From Streptomyces hilarionis (lineage in GTDB: Bacteria > Actinomycetota > Actinomycetes > Streptomycetales > Streptomycetaceae), in assembly GCF_024539675.1 (NCBI RefSeq), contig NZ_JAHHIT010000052.1, positions 1 to 64,000 of the forward strand: a stretch of DNA of 64,000 nt, read 5' to 3'. Each line of letters opens with the position of its first letter. Position 1 is the stretch's first letter. The translations under genes were made by a program, and so were the position numbers. Of this stretch, positions 51,135 to 59,245 are shown in pieces. The notes below the pieces were generated by a model. That model did no database searches. It worked only from the letters and a program-made list of their open reading frames with translations, and was not told the DNA's origin.

Positions 51135-51890
51135 TCACACCATGCCCCCGTTGGCGCGCAGGACCTGGCCGTTCACCCAGTGCCCGGCCGCGCTGGCGAG
51201 GAACGCGACCACCTCGGCGATGTCCTCGGGGGTGCCCAGCCGTTCCAGGGGCGGCGTCCGGGCGAGCCGCTCGATCTGCTCGGGCGTCTTGCCCTCGAGG
51301 AACAGGTCCGTGGCCGTGGGACCGGGGGCGACGGTGTTGACGGTGACGTCCCGTCCGCGCAGCTCGCGGGCGAGGATCAGCGTCATCGCCTCGACGGCCG
51401 CCTTGCTCGCCGCGTAAACGGCGTAGCCGGGGAACAGGGCGCCGACCACGGACGTCGAGAAGCCGACGAACGAACCGCCCGCGCGCAGCCGCCGGGCGGC
51501 CTGCCGGGCGACGACGAAGGCGCCGCGGACGTTGGTGCGGTGCACGGCGTCGAGGACGGCCAGGTCGAGGTCCGCGACGGGCGCGAGCGCCATCCGGCCG
51601 GCCGAGTTCACCACGACGTCCACGCCGCCGAACTCCGCCTGCGCCCGGTCGAACAGCGCGGCGACCTCCTCCTCGTCCGCGACGTCCGCCCGGACGGCGA
51701 TCGCTCTCGCGCCGTCCGCGGTGATCGCCGCCACCGTCTCCTCGGCGGAGGCCGCGTCACGGGCGTAGTTCACCACGACGGCCAGGCCGTCCTGGGCGAG
51801 CCTGCGGGAGACCGCCCGGCCGATGCCGCGCGATCCGCCGGTGACGACGGCGACGCGCGCGTCCGCCGGAGCGTGGGAATTGATGGTCAT
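51135..51890 (-). CDS. SDR-family oxidoreductase
   Basis: 251 residues, classical short-chain dehydrogenase. The NADP-type nucleotide motif is VAVVTGGSRGIGRAVSRRL, then NSAGRMAL, the active Ser in GFSTSVVGAL and YAVYAASKAAVEAM (YxxxK), with the C-terminal WVNGQVLRANGGMV. GGAGG sits 1 base before the ATG at 51890. It is divergent from the HTH regulator gene at 51968 and shares a 77-base control region with an inverted repeat. The substrate is unknown. Confidence 0.92.
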   Translation of the reverse strand: MTINSHAPADARVAVVTGGSRGIGRAVSRRLAQDGLAVVVNYARDAASAEETVAAITADGARAIAVRADVADEEEVAALFDRAQAEFGGVDVVVNSAGRMALAPVADLDLAVLDAVHRTNVRGAFVVARQAARRLRAGGSFVGFSTSVVGALFPGYAVYAASKAAVEAMTLILARELRGRDVTVNTVAPGPTATDLFLEGKTPEQIERLARTPPLERLGTPEDIAEVVAFLASAAGHWVNGQVLRANGGMV

Positions 51891-51922
51891 GCCTCCACGA
51901 TGCGCGGGTGCGGCCCGCGGAA

Positions 51923-51943
51923 CCAGGGGATGCCGTCCCCTGG
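51923..51943. promoter_or_regulatory. operator-like inverted repeat between SDR and HTH genes
   Basis: Perfect 8-base arms CCAGGGGA (51923-51930) and TCCCCTGG (51936-51943) with a TGCCG spacer, in the 77-base divergent region. It is the natural binding site for the adjacent HTH protein, covering both promoters. Confidence 0.65.
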
Positions 51944-51967
51944 GTCGGCAGCCCGCCCGGACGCACA

Positions 51968-52837
51968 ATGACAGACATGGGAGCTGCGAAGTACACCGAG
52001 CTGGGGGCCTTCCTGCGCTCACGGCGGGCCCGTATCCGTCCCGCCGACGTGGGGCTGCCGTCCGGCCCCCGGCGCCGGGTGCCCGGACTGCGCCGGGACG
52101 AGGTCGCGCAGCTCGCCGGAGCCTCCGTGGACTACTACAACGAACTCGAACGCGGCGCCGGGTCCCAGCCCTCCGAGCAGATGATCGCCGCGCTGGCGAG
52201 AGCGCTGCGGCTGACCGCCGACGAGCGCGACTACCTCTACCGCCTGGCGGACCGCCCGGTGCCCGTGCCCGGGTCGGCGGCCTCACATGTCCACCCCGGC
52301 ATGCTCGACCTGCTCTCCCGTCTGACGTCGACACCCGCGCAGGTCATCACCGACCTGCACGTCACCCTCGTGCAGAACCCGCCGGCGGTGGCGCTGCTCG
52401 GGGACCAATCAGGGTTCCGGGGGCCCCGAGCCAGCTTCGTCCACCGGTGGTTCACCGAGCCCGACGCCCGGCGCCTGTATCCGGAAGCCGACCACGAGGG
52501 CCAGTCCCGCGCCTTCGTCGCCGACCTGCGGGCGGCCGCCGCCCGACGGCACGCCAAGGACACCGAGGCGGGCGCGATGATCGACTCGCTGCTCGCCGCC
52601 TCCCCGGAGTTCGCCGCCCTGTGGGCCGACCATGACGTCGCCTTCCGTCGCAACGACCGCAAGCGCCTCGTCCACCCGGTCCTCGGCCTGATCGAGGTCG
52701 ACTGCCTCAACCTGTTCAGCGAGGACGGCCGGCAGCGGCTGCTCTGGTTCACCCCCGCCGTCGGCACGGACAGCGCCGGCGCCCTCGACCTCCTCTCCGT
52801 CCTGGGCACCCAGCAGATCTCCGAACCGACACCCTGA
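51968..52837 (+). CDS. HTH regulator with MmyB-like ligand-binding domain
   Basis: 289 residues. The N-terminal XRE-type helix-turn-helix reads RRVPGLRRDEVAQLAGASVD, then YYNELERGAG. A C-terminal MmyB-like PAS-type domain follows (ITDLHVTLVQNPPAVALLGD, HPVLGLIEVDCLNLFSEDGR). Such proteins usually repress a divergent SDR gene and are relieved by a small molecule. ATG at 51968 or the in-frame ATG at 51977 could start it. Its stop is followed by the AACCGGC/GCCGGTT hairpin. Confidence 0.9.
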   Translation: MTDMGAAKYTELGAFLRSRRARIRPADVGLPSGPRRRVPGLRRDEVAQLAGASVDYYNELERGAGSQPSEQMIAALARALRLTADERDYLYRLADRPVPVPGSAASHVHPGMLDLLSRLTSTPAQVITDLHVTLVQNPPAVALLGDQSGFRGPRASFVHRWFTEPDARRLYPEADHEGQSRAFVADLRAAAARRHAKDTEAGAMIDSLLAASPEFAALWADHDVAFRRNDRKRLVHPVLGLIEVDCLNLFSEDGRQRLLWFTPAVGTDSAGALDLLSVLGTQQISEPTP

Positions 52838-52869
52838 ACCGGCGTGTCCGGCCGCTGAGCCGGCCGGTT
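52837..52869 (+). terminator. terminator after the HTH regulator gene
   Basis: AACCGGC (52837-52843) pairs with GCCGGTT (52863-52869), followed by TTCC. The loop itself contains CCGGC and GCCGG, giving an alternative inner stem. It directly follows the stop codon. Confidence 0.6.
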
Positions 52870-52945
52870 TCCGAACCGTGATGCTGCCGGTCGCCGGCCT
52901 CCTCACCTGCGCGGTCGCACGCGGCGGCACGACCTGGACCCGCCC

Positions 52946-52980
52946 GTGTATACACACCGTGTATACACCGTGTGTAGAGT
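52946..52980 (+). promoter_or_regulatory. phased GTGTATACAC operator repeats upstream of the ABC exporter operon
   Basis: Two perfect 10-base palindromes GTGTATACAC at 52946-52955 and 52959-52968, and a half-site GTGTA at 52972-52976, begin exactly 13 bases apart. A -10-like TAGAGT (52975-52980) overlaps the half-site and ends 7 bases before the ATG at 52988. The arrangement resembles PadR-type autoregulated operators. Confidence 0.7.
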
Positions 52981-52987
52981 ACGCGGC

Positions 52988-53293
52988 ATGTCCATCGGTC
53001 ACACCCTTTCAGGGCCCCTCGACGCCGGCCCGCACCACGGCCGCGACGTGGAGCGGGCCACCGCCGAGACGTCCGACCGGGCCGCCGCGCCGCGGCCGGG
53101 TCCTCTCGACGAGGTCCGCACTGCCGACAAGCACCCGCGCCGCACGCGGACCTTCACCCACCGCAGACGTGGCGGCGTCCTGGCGGATCGGCTGATCCGC
53201 GACCACGCCCCGTGCCCCCCGGAGGTCGGCCCGCGCCGCCCCGGACCGACCGCCGCCCGACCCGACCGACTCCGTGAGGCCGTGACCCGATGA
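52988..53293 (+). pseudogene. internally deleted PadR-family regulator relic
   Basis: 101 residues, against ~180 for PadR regulators of this kind. The first 24 residues, MSIGHTLSGPLDAGPHHGRD followed by VERA, closely follow the PadR N-terminus, and the end (TAARPDRLREAVTR) resembles the usual C-terminal helix. Between them lies unrelated Arg/Pro-rich sequence, and the winged-helix recognition region is absent. Intact PadR genes usually sit just upstream of this kind of ABC pair, and this one keeps the ATGA overlap with the ATPase gene. It is best read as a decayed regulator that may still be translated. Confidence 0.68.
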
Positions 53294-53982
53294 CGACTCC
53301 TCCCCCCGGCTCCCTGCTCGTCGCCGAGGACCTGCGCAAGGCCTACGGCCCGACCACGGCCCTCGACGGCGCCCACTTCTCCATCCGCCCCGGCGAGGTC
53401 GTCGCCGTCATGGGCCCGTCCGGCTCCGGGAAGTCGACGCTGCTGCACTGCCTCGCCGGCATCGTGCCGCCCGACTCCGGCTCGATCATGTACGACGGCC
53501 GCGACCTCGCCACGATGAGCGACGCCCGGCGCAGCGCGCTGCGCCGCTCGGAGTTCGGCTTCGTGTTCCAGTTCGGCCAGCTCGTGCCCGAACTGACCTG
53601 CGTGGAGAACGTCGCCCTTCCGCTGCGGCTCGACGGCGCCCCGCGCAAGCAGGCCGAGCGCACCGCCCTGGAGTGGATGAAGCGACTGGAGGTCGACGAC
53701 CTCGGCAGGAAGCGGCCCGGCGAGGTCTCCGGAGGCCAGGGGCAGCGCGTCGCCGTGGCCCGCGCGCTGGTCACCGGACCGCGGCTGCTGTTCGCCGACG
53801 AACCCACCGGAGCACTCGACTCCGCCAACGGCGACCGGGTGATGGAGCTGCTCACCGAAGCGGCCCGCTCGGCCGACGCCGCCGTCGTCCTCGTCACCCA
53901 CGAGACCCGGGTGGCCTCCTTCGCCGACCGTGAGATCGTCGTCCGCGACGGCAAGTCCCGGGACATGGAGCGCGCCATATGA
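53290..53982 (+). CDS. ABC transporter ATP-binding protein (LolD/MacB type)
   Basis: 230 residues. Walker A is [17 protein letters not shown], the signature region is VSGGQGQRVAVARALV, and Walker B is LLFADEPTGALD, with VLVTHETRVA for the switch His. It pairs with an FtsX-like permease, overlapping it by 4 bases, as in MacB/LolCDE-like exporters of peptides or antimicrobials. Its start overlaps the PadR relic by 4 bases. Confidence 0.94.
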   Translation: MTTPPPGSLLVAEDLRKAYGPTTALDGAHFSIRPGEVVAVMGPSGSGKSTLLHCLAGIVPPDSGSIMYDGRDLATMSDARRSALRRSEFGFVFQFGQLVPELTCVENVALPLRLDGAPRKQAERTALEWMKRLEVDDLGRKRPGEVSGGQGQRVAVARALVTGPRLLFADEPTGALDSANGDRVMELLTEAARSADAAVVLVTHETRVASFADREIVVRDGKSRDMERAI

Positions 53983-56342
53983 ACGTCCGCCAGTGGGCCA
54001 GGGATCTGGTCATGGGGGCCCGGTTCGCCGTCACCGGCGGACGCGAGGGCTGGATCCGCATGACGCTCACCGGCGTCGGCGTCGGCATCGGCGTGGCCCT
54101 GCTCCTGCTGTGCACCGCCCTGCCCAACGTGTTCGCCGCCCGGGGCAGGGTGGAGGAGGCCCGCTTCGACAACACGTTCGTGTCCTCCGACAAAGCCCCT
54201 CCCAAGGGAGACGGCACGTTCCTGATCGCCGACACCGACACCTCCTGGTACGACGACGACATCCGCGGCCGGCTCGTCGAACCCGAAGGCGCCCGGGCGC
54301 CCCTGCCCCCGGGGGTCGCGGCCTTCCCGGGCAAGGGCGAGATGGTCGTCTCCCCCGCGCTCGAGGACCTGCTCGCCTCGGACGGCGCCGAACTGCTGAG
54401 GCAACGGCTGCCCTACCGGATCACCGGCACGATCGGCGAGAGCGGGCTCATCGGCTCCCACGAACTGGCCTACTACGCGGGCGCCTCGGGGCTGAGGACC
54501 ACGGACGCCTCCCCGGTGCACCGGCTGACCCGCTACGGCAGGCCGGACTCCTCGGGCACGGAGTCGGAGAAGAGCGACCCGGTGCTGCTCCTCATGATCC
54601 TGGTCGTGTTCGTGGTGCTGCTGACCCCGGTCGCCGTGTTCATCGCCGCGGCCGTCCGCTTCGGCGGCGAGCGCCGCGACCGTCGGCTGGCCGCGCTGCG
54701 CCTGGTCGGCTCGGACAGCCGCATGACCCGGCGGATCGCGGCCGGCGAGGCGCTCGCCGGCGCCCTGCTCGGCCTGGTCGTCGGCGCCGGCTTCTTCCTC
54801 CTCGGCCGTCAGACGCTGGGCTCCACCGAGGTGCTGGGCGTGAGCGTCTGGCCCAGCTACCTCGACCCCTCCCCCGTGCTGGCCGCGCTGGTCGCGGTGG
54901 CGGTCCCGGTCGCCGCCGTCCTCGTCACCCTGCTCGCGATGCGCGGCGTGGTGGTGGAACCGCTCGGCGTCGTGCGCGCGACCAGGCAGCGGCCCCGCCG
55001 ACTGTGGTGGCGGCTGCTGCCGCCGCTGGCCGGCCTCGCGATGCTCTACCCACTGGTCGGCAAGGGCCGCGAGAACGGCGACTTCAACAAGTACCTCGTC
55101 ATCGGCGGCGTCCTGCTGCTGCTGGTCGGGATCACCGCACTGCTCCCCTGGGTCGTGGAAGCGGTCGTCGTCCGCCTCGGCAGGGGCGCGCTGTCCTGGC
55201 AGCTCGCCGTGCGACGGCTGCAACTGAGCAGCGGAACCGCCGCGCGCATGGTCAACGGCATCGCCGTCGCCGTGGCCGGGGCCATCGCCCTTCAGATGCT
55301 GTTCACGGGAACGCAGAGCCAGTACGTCAAGGCCACCGGCCAGGACCCCGATCGGGTCCAGATGCAGGTCGACTTCAGCGACCGCAAGCCGCTGTCCGGC
55401 GTCGAGCGCGCCTTCTCCGGAACCAAGGGGGTCCGAGCCGCGGTGGCCCTGGCCATCTCGCAGTACGGCGACTCCCGCCGCGACCCCGAGAACACCAACG
55501 GTCTGACGGTGGGCGACTGCACCGCCCTGCGGGAACTCGCCGCGCTGCCCTCCTGCAAGGACGGCGACGTGTTCGTCACGCGCACGAGGAGCGGCTACAC
55601 CGACCCCGACAACAGCGCCGAGATCGCCGTCGTGAAGCCCGGCCGACGGCTCTACATCGACCCCTCGTTCGGCGACTCCACCGAACGCGGCCTGGAGACG
55701 CCGTGGACCGTCCCGGCGAACGTGCGGGTGGTCGACGCGCGCAAGGACTCCCTGGGCGACTCCAACAGCCTGCTCGTCACCCCCGCCGCCCTGCCCGCCG
55801 CGGCCGCGCCCGCGCTGTACTCGGCCGGGGTCTACCTGCGTCTGGACCCGTCGGTGCCCGCGTCACGGGAGTACGTGCGCAACGTCGTCGCCCGCATCGA
55901 CCCCCTGGCCCACACCTACGGCTGGTCGGCGACCGAGGAGGACGCCAAGTACGCCTCCATCCGCACCGGCCTGTTCGTCGGCTCCGCCTTCGTGCTGGCG
56001 CTGATCGGCGCGAGCCTGCTGGTCTCCCAGCTGGAGCAGCTGCGTGAGCGCAGGAAGCTGCTCTCCGCGCTGGTCGCCTTCGGCACCCGGCGCCGCACAC
56101 TGAGCCTGTCGGTGCTGTGGCAGACGGCCCTCCCGGTAGGACTCGGCCTAGTCCTGGCGGCGACGGTGGGTGTCACCCTCGGCTCGGTGCTGCTGAAGAT
56201 GACCCGCACACCGGTGGCCATGGACTGGTCGAGCGTCCTGACCATGACCGGGGTGGGCGCGGCGGTGGTCGCCGTGGTGACCCTGCTCAGCCTGCCGCCG
56301 CTGCTGCGGATGATGCGGCCGGAAGGCCTGCGCACGGAATAG
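53979..56342 (+). CDS. FtsX-like ABC transporter permease
   Basis: 787 residues, two FtsX-type halves. Hydrophobic segments include MTLTGVGVGIGVALLLLCTA, a cluster around residues 205-320, and a C-terminal set (LFVGSAFVLALIGASLLVSQ, VLTMTGVGAAVVAVVTLLSL). A large extracellular region lies between (~470-660). It should export an antibiotic, peptide or lipid, or act mechanically on the envelope; the cargo is unknown. Confidence 0.92.
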   Translation: MNVRQWARDLVMGARFAVTGGREGWIRMTLTGVGVGIGVALLLLCTALPNVFAARGRVEEARFDNTFVSSDKAPPKGDGTFLIADTDTSWYDDDIRGRLVEPEGARAPLPPGVAAFPGKGEMVVSPALEDLLASDGAELLRQRLPYRITGTIGESGLIGSHELAYYAGASGLRTTDASPVHRLTRYGRPDSSGTESEKSDPVLLLMILVVFVVLLTPVAVFIAAAVRFGGERRDRRLAALRLVGSDSRMTRRIAAGEALAGALLGLVVGAGFFLLGRQTLGSTEVLGVSVWPSYLDPSPVLAALVAVAVPVAAVLVTLLAMRGVVVEPLGVVRATRQRPRRLWWRLLPPLAGLAMLYPLVGKGRENGDFNKYLVIGGVLLLLVGITALLPWVVEAVVVRLGRGALSWQLAVRRLQLSSGTAARMVNGIAVAVAGAIALQMLFTGTQSQYVKATGQDPDRVQMQVDFSDRKPLSGVERAFSGTKGVRAAVALAISQYGDSRRDPENTNGLTVGDCTALRELAALPSCKDGDVFVTRTRSGYTDPDNSAEIAVVKPGRRLYIDPSFGDSTERGLETPWTVPANVRVVDARKDSLGDSNSLLVTPAALPAAAAPALYSAGVYLRLDPSVPASREYVRNVVARIDPLAHTYGWSATEEDAKYASIRTGLFVGSAFVLALIGASLLVSQLEQLRERRKLLSALVAFGTRRRTLSLSVLWQTALPVGLGLVLAATVGVTLGSVLLKMTRTPVAMDWSSVLTMTGVGAAVVAVVTLLSLPPLLRMMRPEGLRTE

Positions 56343-56380
56343 CCCCCCCCGCCGCAGACCGACCACGGAACAGCCCGCCG

Positions 56381-56429
56381 CGTGACGGATGAGGGAGCTG
56401 CCCGTCGTGACGGGTGAGGGAGCTGCCCG
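56381..56429 (+). repeat. 24-base tandem repeat after the permease gene
   Basis: Two copies starting CGTGACGG and ending GAGGGAGCTGCCCG at 56381-56404 and 56406-56429, period 25, differing at one position (A or G after CGTGACGG). Confidence 0.85.
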
Positions 56430-56434
56430 CCCGT

Positions 56435-56470
56435 GTACCGGCTCGGCCCGCCACGCGGGCGGGCCGGTAC
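56435..56470. terminator. bidirectional terminator between permease and SWIM genes
   Basis: A long stem: GTACCGG (56435-56441) with CCGGTAC (56464-56470), continuing inward as GGCCCGCC with GGGCGGGCC around an ACGC loop. It lies in the gap between convergent genes. Confidence 0.8.
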
Positions 56471-56476
56471 GGCGGG

Positions 56477-59245
56477 TCAGAGCTCGTCCGGGCCGCCGAG
56501 GCCCGTGAGCGCGCCGACCGGGTCGGAGTCGGGGGTGCCTCTGGGCCACCAGTCGTCGTGGCCCGGTTCCGACTCGTACGCGTACCACAGCCCGTCCTGT
56601 CCGTAGCGCAGCTGGACGTGGCCGCGCGGGTGCGTGAGGTGGTTGCGGCGCGGGCGGAAGGCGGGGAGGTCGGCGGCGAGGAGCAGGGGGCGGGCCCGGT
56701 CGAAGCGGCCGGCCGGCGGGTCCCAGGACTCCTCCAGGACCGTCAGCCCGTCCGGCCCGCCCTGCCGCCAGGCGGCCACCGCGCGCGCCAGCTCGGCGGG
56801 AGTGCGGCCCGCGGCGGAGGCGAGGGAGGCGTAGAGCGAGCGGGTCGCGGCCGTGAGCCCGGAACCGGGACGCGACGCGGCGAGCCGTACGGCGTCCTGC
56901 CAGAGGGTCAGCCCCCCGATCTCGTCTCGGCCGGTGGTCAGCAGGGCGTGCGCCCGCGCCGCCGCGTCCGTCGCGAGGTGGTCCAGCGCGAAGGCGTCAG
57001 GGCCGTTCGGGGCGGACGGGTAGGCCGGGGGCTGCTCGGGGTGCGCCGGCGGGGGCAGCGGGTCGGGCAGGGGCGGCAGCCGGCGCTCGGCCAGCGCCTG
57101 CGCCGCCCTGACGCCCTCCAGGGGCTCCGGCTGCCGGTCCTGCTCCTGTGCGGCGCGCGCCGCACGGACGGCGTTGCGGCGGGACAACGCGTCGAGCACC
57201 TCGCGTTCCCCCCGGCCGCGCAGCAGGAGCAGCACGAAGGGATCCGCGTCGAGCAGACGCGCCGTCTGGTAGCAGAGGGCGGCCGCGTGCTTGCAGGGGT
57301 GACCGCGGTCGGGGCAGCTGCACTGCGGTTCGAGGTCGCCGGGGCCGGGCAGGAGCGGCACCCCGCAGTCGGCGAGGGACTCGGGCATCTCCTTGTCGAG
57401 CAGCGCCGCGATGTGTCCGGGGCGCTCGACGGCGGCGTCCAGGAAGCGCTCCCAGGCGTCGCCTCCCAAGGTGCGCAGCCGGACCTGCACCCGGTAGGGG
57501 CGGGGACGGCTGCCCTGCACGTACCCCAGCACCAGCCCCGGGGTGACCGTGATCGCGTCCACGTTCCCCTGCTCGGCGTAACCGCGCCCGCGGACCAGCC
57601 GCTTGGCGTCCAGGGCGCCCTCTTCGAGCGCGGCGACCCACGCGTTGCCCCACCAGGTCTCGGCGAAGGAGCCGCCGGTGCGGGGCGGGAACGGCGGGAA
57701 GGTGCGGCGGTGATCGCCGTCCCGTGACGGGGCGGCCATCGAGCGAGGCGCGCGGCCCGGCGCGCTTCCCCCGACGCCCGTCGGGGGCGTGCTCGTCGGG
57801 GGCGCGGTCGCCGAGGGCGGAGTCGAGGAGGACCGAGTCGGCGGGTCCTCGGAGTGCGAGCCGGAGGGCGGGTTCGGGGCCGCATCGGGGTGCGAGCCGG
57901 AGGGCCTCGCGGTCGGCGACGGCGCGGAATGCGCGCCCTCGGTCTTTGCGCCGACCGTGGTCGGCGAAGGCCCAGGCCGTGACGGCCCGCCCGGATCGGT
58001 GACGTGCGACTCCGAGGCCGCGGACGGTGCGTGCGGTTCCGCCGGCCGGGCGGGCGCGGGGGCTGCGGACCTCCACGAAAGCGCGGACCGGGCGGGGGCC
58101 CCAGGCGCGGTGTCCCGCGTGCTCGCCGGGCTCGGCGCACGGCCGGGCCCGGCCCCAGGGCTCGCGTCGGTGTCGGGGCCGGTCGGCTCGTCGGTGGGTT
58201 GGGCTGCCGATGGGTCCGCCGATCGGTCGGTCGGCGGGTCGATCGACTGGTCGGTCCATTCGTCGGACGGTTCGTCGGTGGGTTCGTCCGGCGGCATACG
58301 GAACGCGCCCGCGAGCAGGTCCCGCACCGCTCGCGCGCGTTCACCGGCCACCGGATCGGGGGTGCGGCCCTGGGGCCGTTCTCCCGGCATTCGGGGCTCG
58401 GGGCGGGACCGCTGCCCGGGACGGGTCCGGGAAGAGTCGCGCTCGCTCGCGCGCCCGCGCCCGGCCCGATCCCCCCTCTCCGCCGCCTCCGCCGCCCCGG
58501 CGGCGTCCCGCGTCTCCGTCACATCCCGCGTCCACGGCGTCTCCGGCGTCTCCGACGCCTCAGGCGAACCCTGCCGGGCCCGCGCGCGGGCCGCCCGCAG
58601 AGCCTCCCGGGCGACGTCCCCGGGGCGCGGCCCCGCCGGGACGCTCGGGTGGAACGAGGTGGACGCCGTGGACGCCGTGGACGCGGTGGGCGGGTCGCCC
58701 GCGCCCGGCGCGGTGAGCGGCGGCGAGGTGTACGCCGAGGCGGCGGCGGGAGGCCCGGCATCGGGGTCGCCGTCGGCGGAGGAGCCCTGCGCGGCCGAGG
58801 AGCCGGCCGGTTCGGTCGGCACGGCCGGCGTCGAAGGGGTGCCCGCGGTGCGTCGCAGGGCCGCGCGGACCGCGGCGGCGGGGCTCGCCTTGACGGCCGT
58901 GGGCGACCGGTCGGCGCGCGGCCCTCCGTTCGTCGGCGCGGGTCCGTCCGCCTCGCGCCCGCGCTCCCGGGCCGCCCTCAGCGCACGGCGCGCCTCGTCG
59001 GCAGGGCCGGCCCCCTCCTCCTGGCGCACCTGGTCGACACCGGACCCGCCCGCACCCGGCTCGCCCGCACCGGTCGCTTCGACGCCGGCGGCGCCAGGGC
59101 CGGGCGGATGGGCGGGGGACGGACCGTCGGGGGACGCGTCGGCGACGGGCACGTCGGCGACGGAGCCCGTTCGTGCCACCTCCGGTCGTGCCGCGGCCGC
59201 GCGTGCCGTGTCCGGCTCAGGTCGCTCGTTCCGGCCCTGCGCCAT
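56477..59245 (-). CDS. SWIM zinc-finger protein with long disordered N-terminus
   Basis: 922 residues. Residues ~1-505 are Pro/Ala/Ser/Thr/Asp-rich and probably disordered, with short Ala/Arg helical motifs (RRALRAARERGRE, VRAALRRTAG, REALRAARARARQ) and Thr-Asp-Pro-rich runs. The conserved part starts with FPPRTGGSFAETWWGNAWVA. The SWIM motif CSCPDRGHPCKH lies near residues 641-652 (CxC...CxH). The ATG overlaps the SNF2 stop by 1 base (TGATG), and GGAGGGAGG precedes it. SWIM domains bind DNA or protein; here it probably works with the SNF2 ATPase. Confidence 0.88.
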   Translation of the reverse strand: MAQGRNERPEPDTARAAAARPEVARTGSVADVPVADASPDGPSPAHPPGPGAAGVEATGAGEPGAGGSGVDQVRQEEGAGPADEARRALRAARERGREADGPAPTNGGPRADRSPTAVKASPAAAVRAALRRTAGTPSTPAVPTEPAGSSAAQGSSADGDPDAGPPAAASAYTSPPLTAPGAGDPPTASTASTASTSFHPSVPAGPRPGDVAREALRAARARARQGSPEASETPETPWTRDVTETRDAAGAAEAAERGDRAGRGRASERDSSRTRPGQRSRPEPRMPGERPQGRTPDPVAGERARAVRDLLAGAFRMPPDEPTDEPSDEWTDQSIDPPTDRSADPSAAQPTDEPTGPDTDASPGAGPGRAPSPASTRDTAPGAPARSALSWRSAAPAPARPAEPHAPSAASESHVTDPGGPSRPGPSPTTVGAKTEGAHSAPSPTARPSGSHPDAAPNPPSGSHSEDPPTRSSSTPPSATAPPTSTPPTGVGGSAPGRAPRSMAAPSRDGDHRRTFPPFPPRTGGSFAETWWGNAWVAALEEGALDAKRLVRGRGYAEQGNVDAITVTPGLVLGYVQGSRPRPYRVQVRLRTLGGDAWERFLDAAVERPGHIAALLDKEMPESLADCGVPLLPGPGDLEPQCSCPDRGHPCKHAAALCYQTARLLDADPFVLLLLRGRGEREVLDALSRRNAVRAARAAQEQDRQPEPLEGVRAAQALAERRLPPLPDPLPPPAHPEQPPAYPSAPNGPDAFALDHLATDAAARAHALLTTGRDEIGGLTLWQDAVRLAASRPGSGLTAATRSLYASLASAAGRTPAELARAVAAWRQGGPDGLTVLEESWDPPAGRFDRARPLLLAADLPAFRPRRNHLTHPRGHVQLRYGQDGLWYAYESEPGHDDWWPRGTPDSDPVGALTGLGGPDEL

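Noticed and set aside
52946..52980. GTGTATACAC repeats as a CRISPR-like or phage attachment array
   Set aside because: Two and a half 10-base palindromes at 13-base period directly over a promoter fit an operator; there are no spacers, integrase or tRNA.
53290..56342. The ABC pair as part of a biosynthetic cluster
   Set aside because: No biosynthetic genes flank it; neighbours are an SDR/HTH pair and the SWIM/SNF2 genes.
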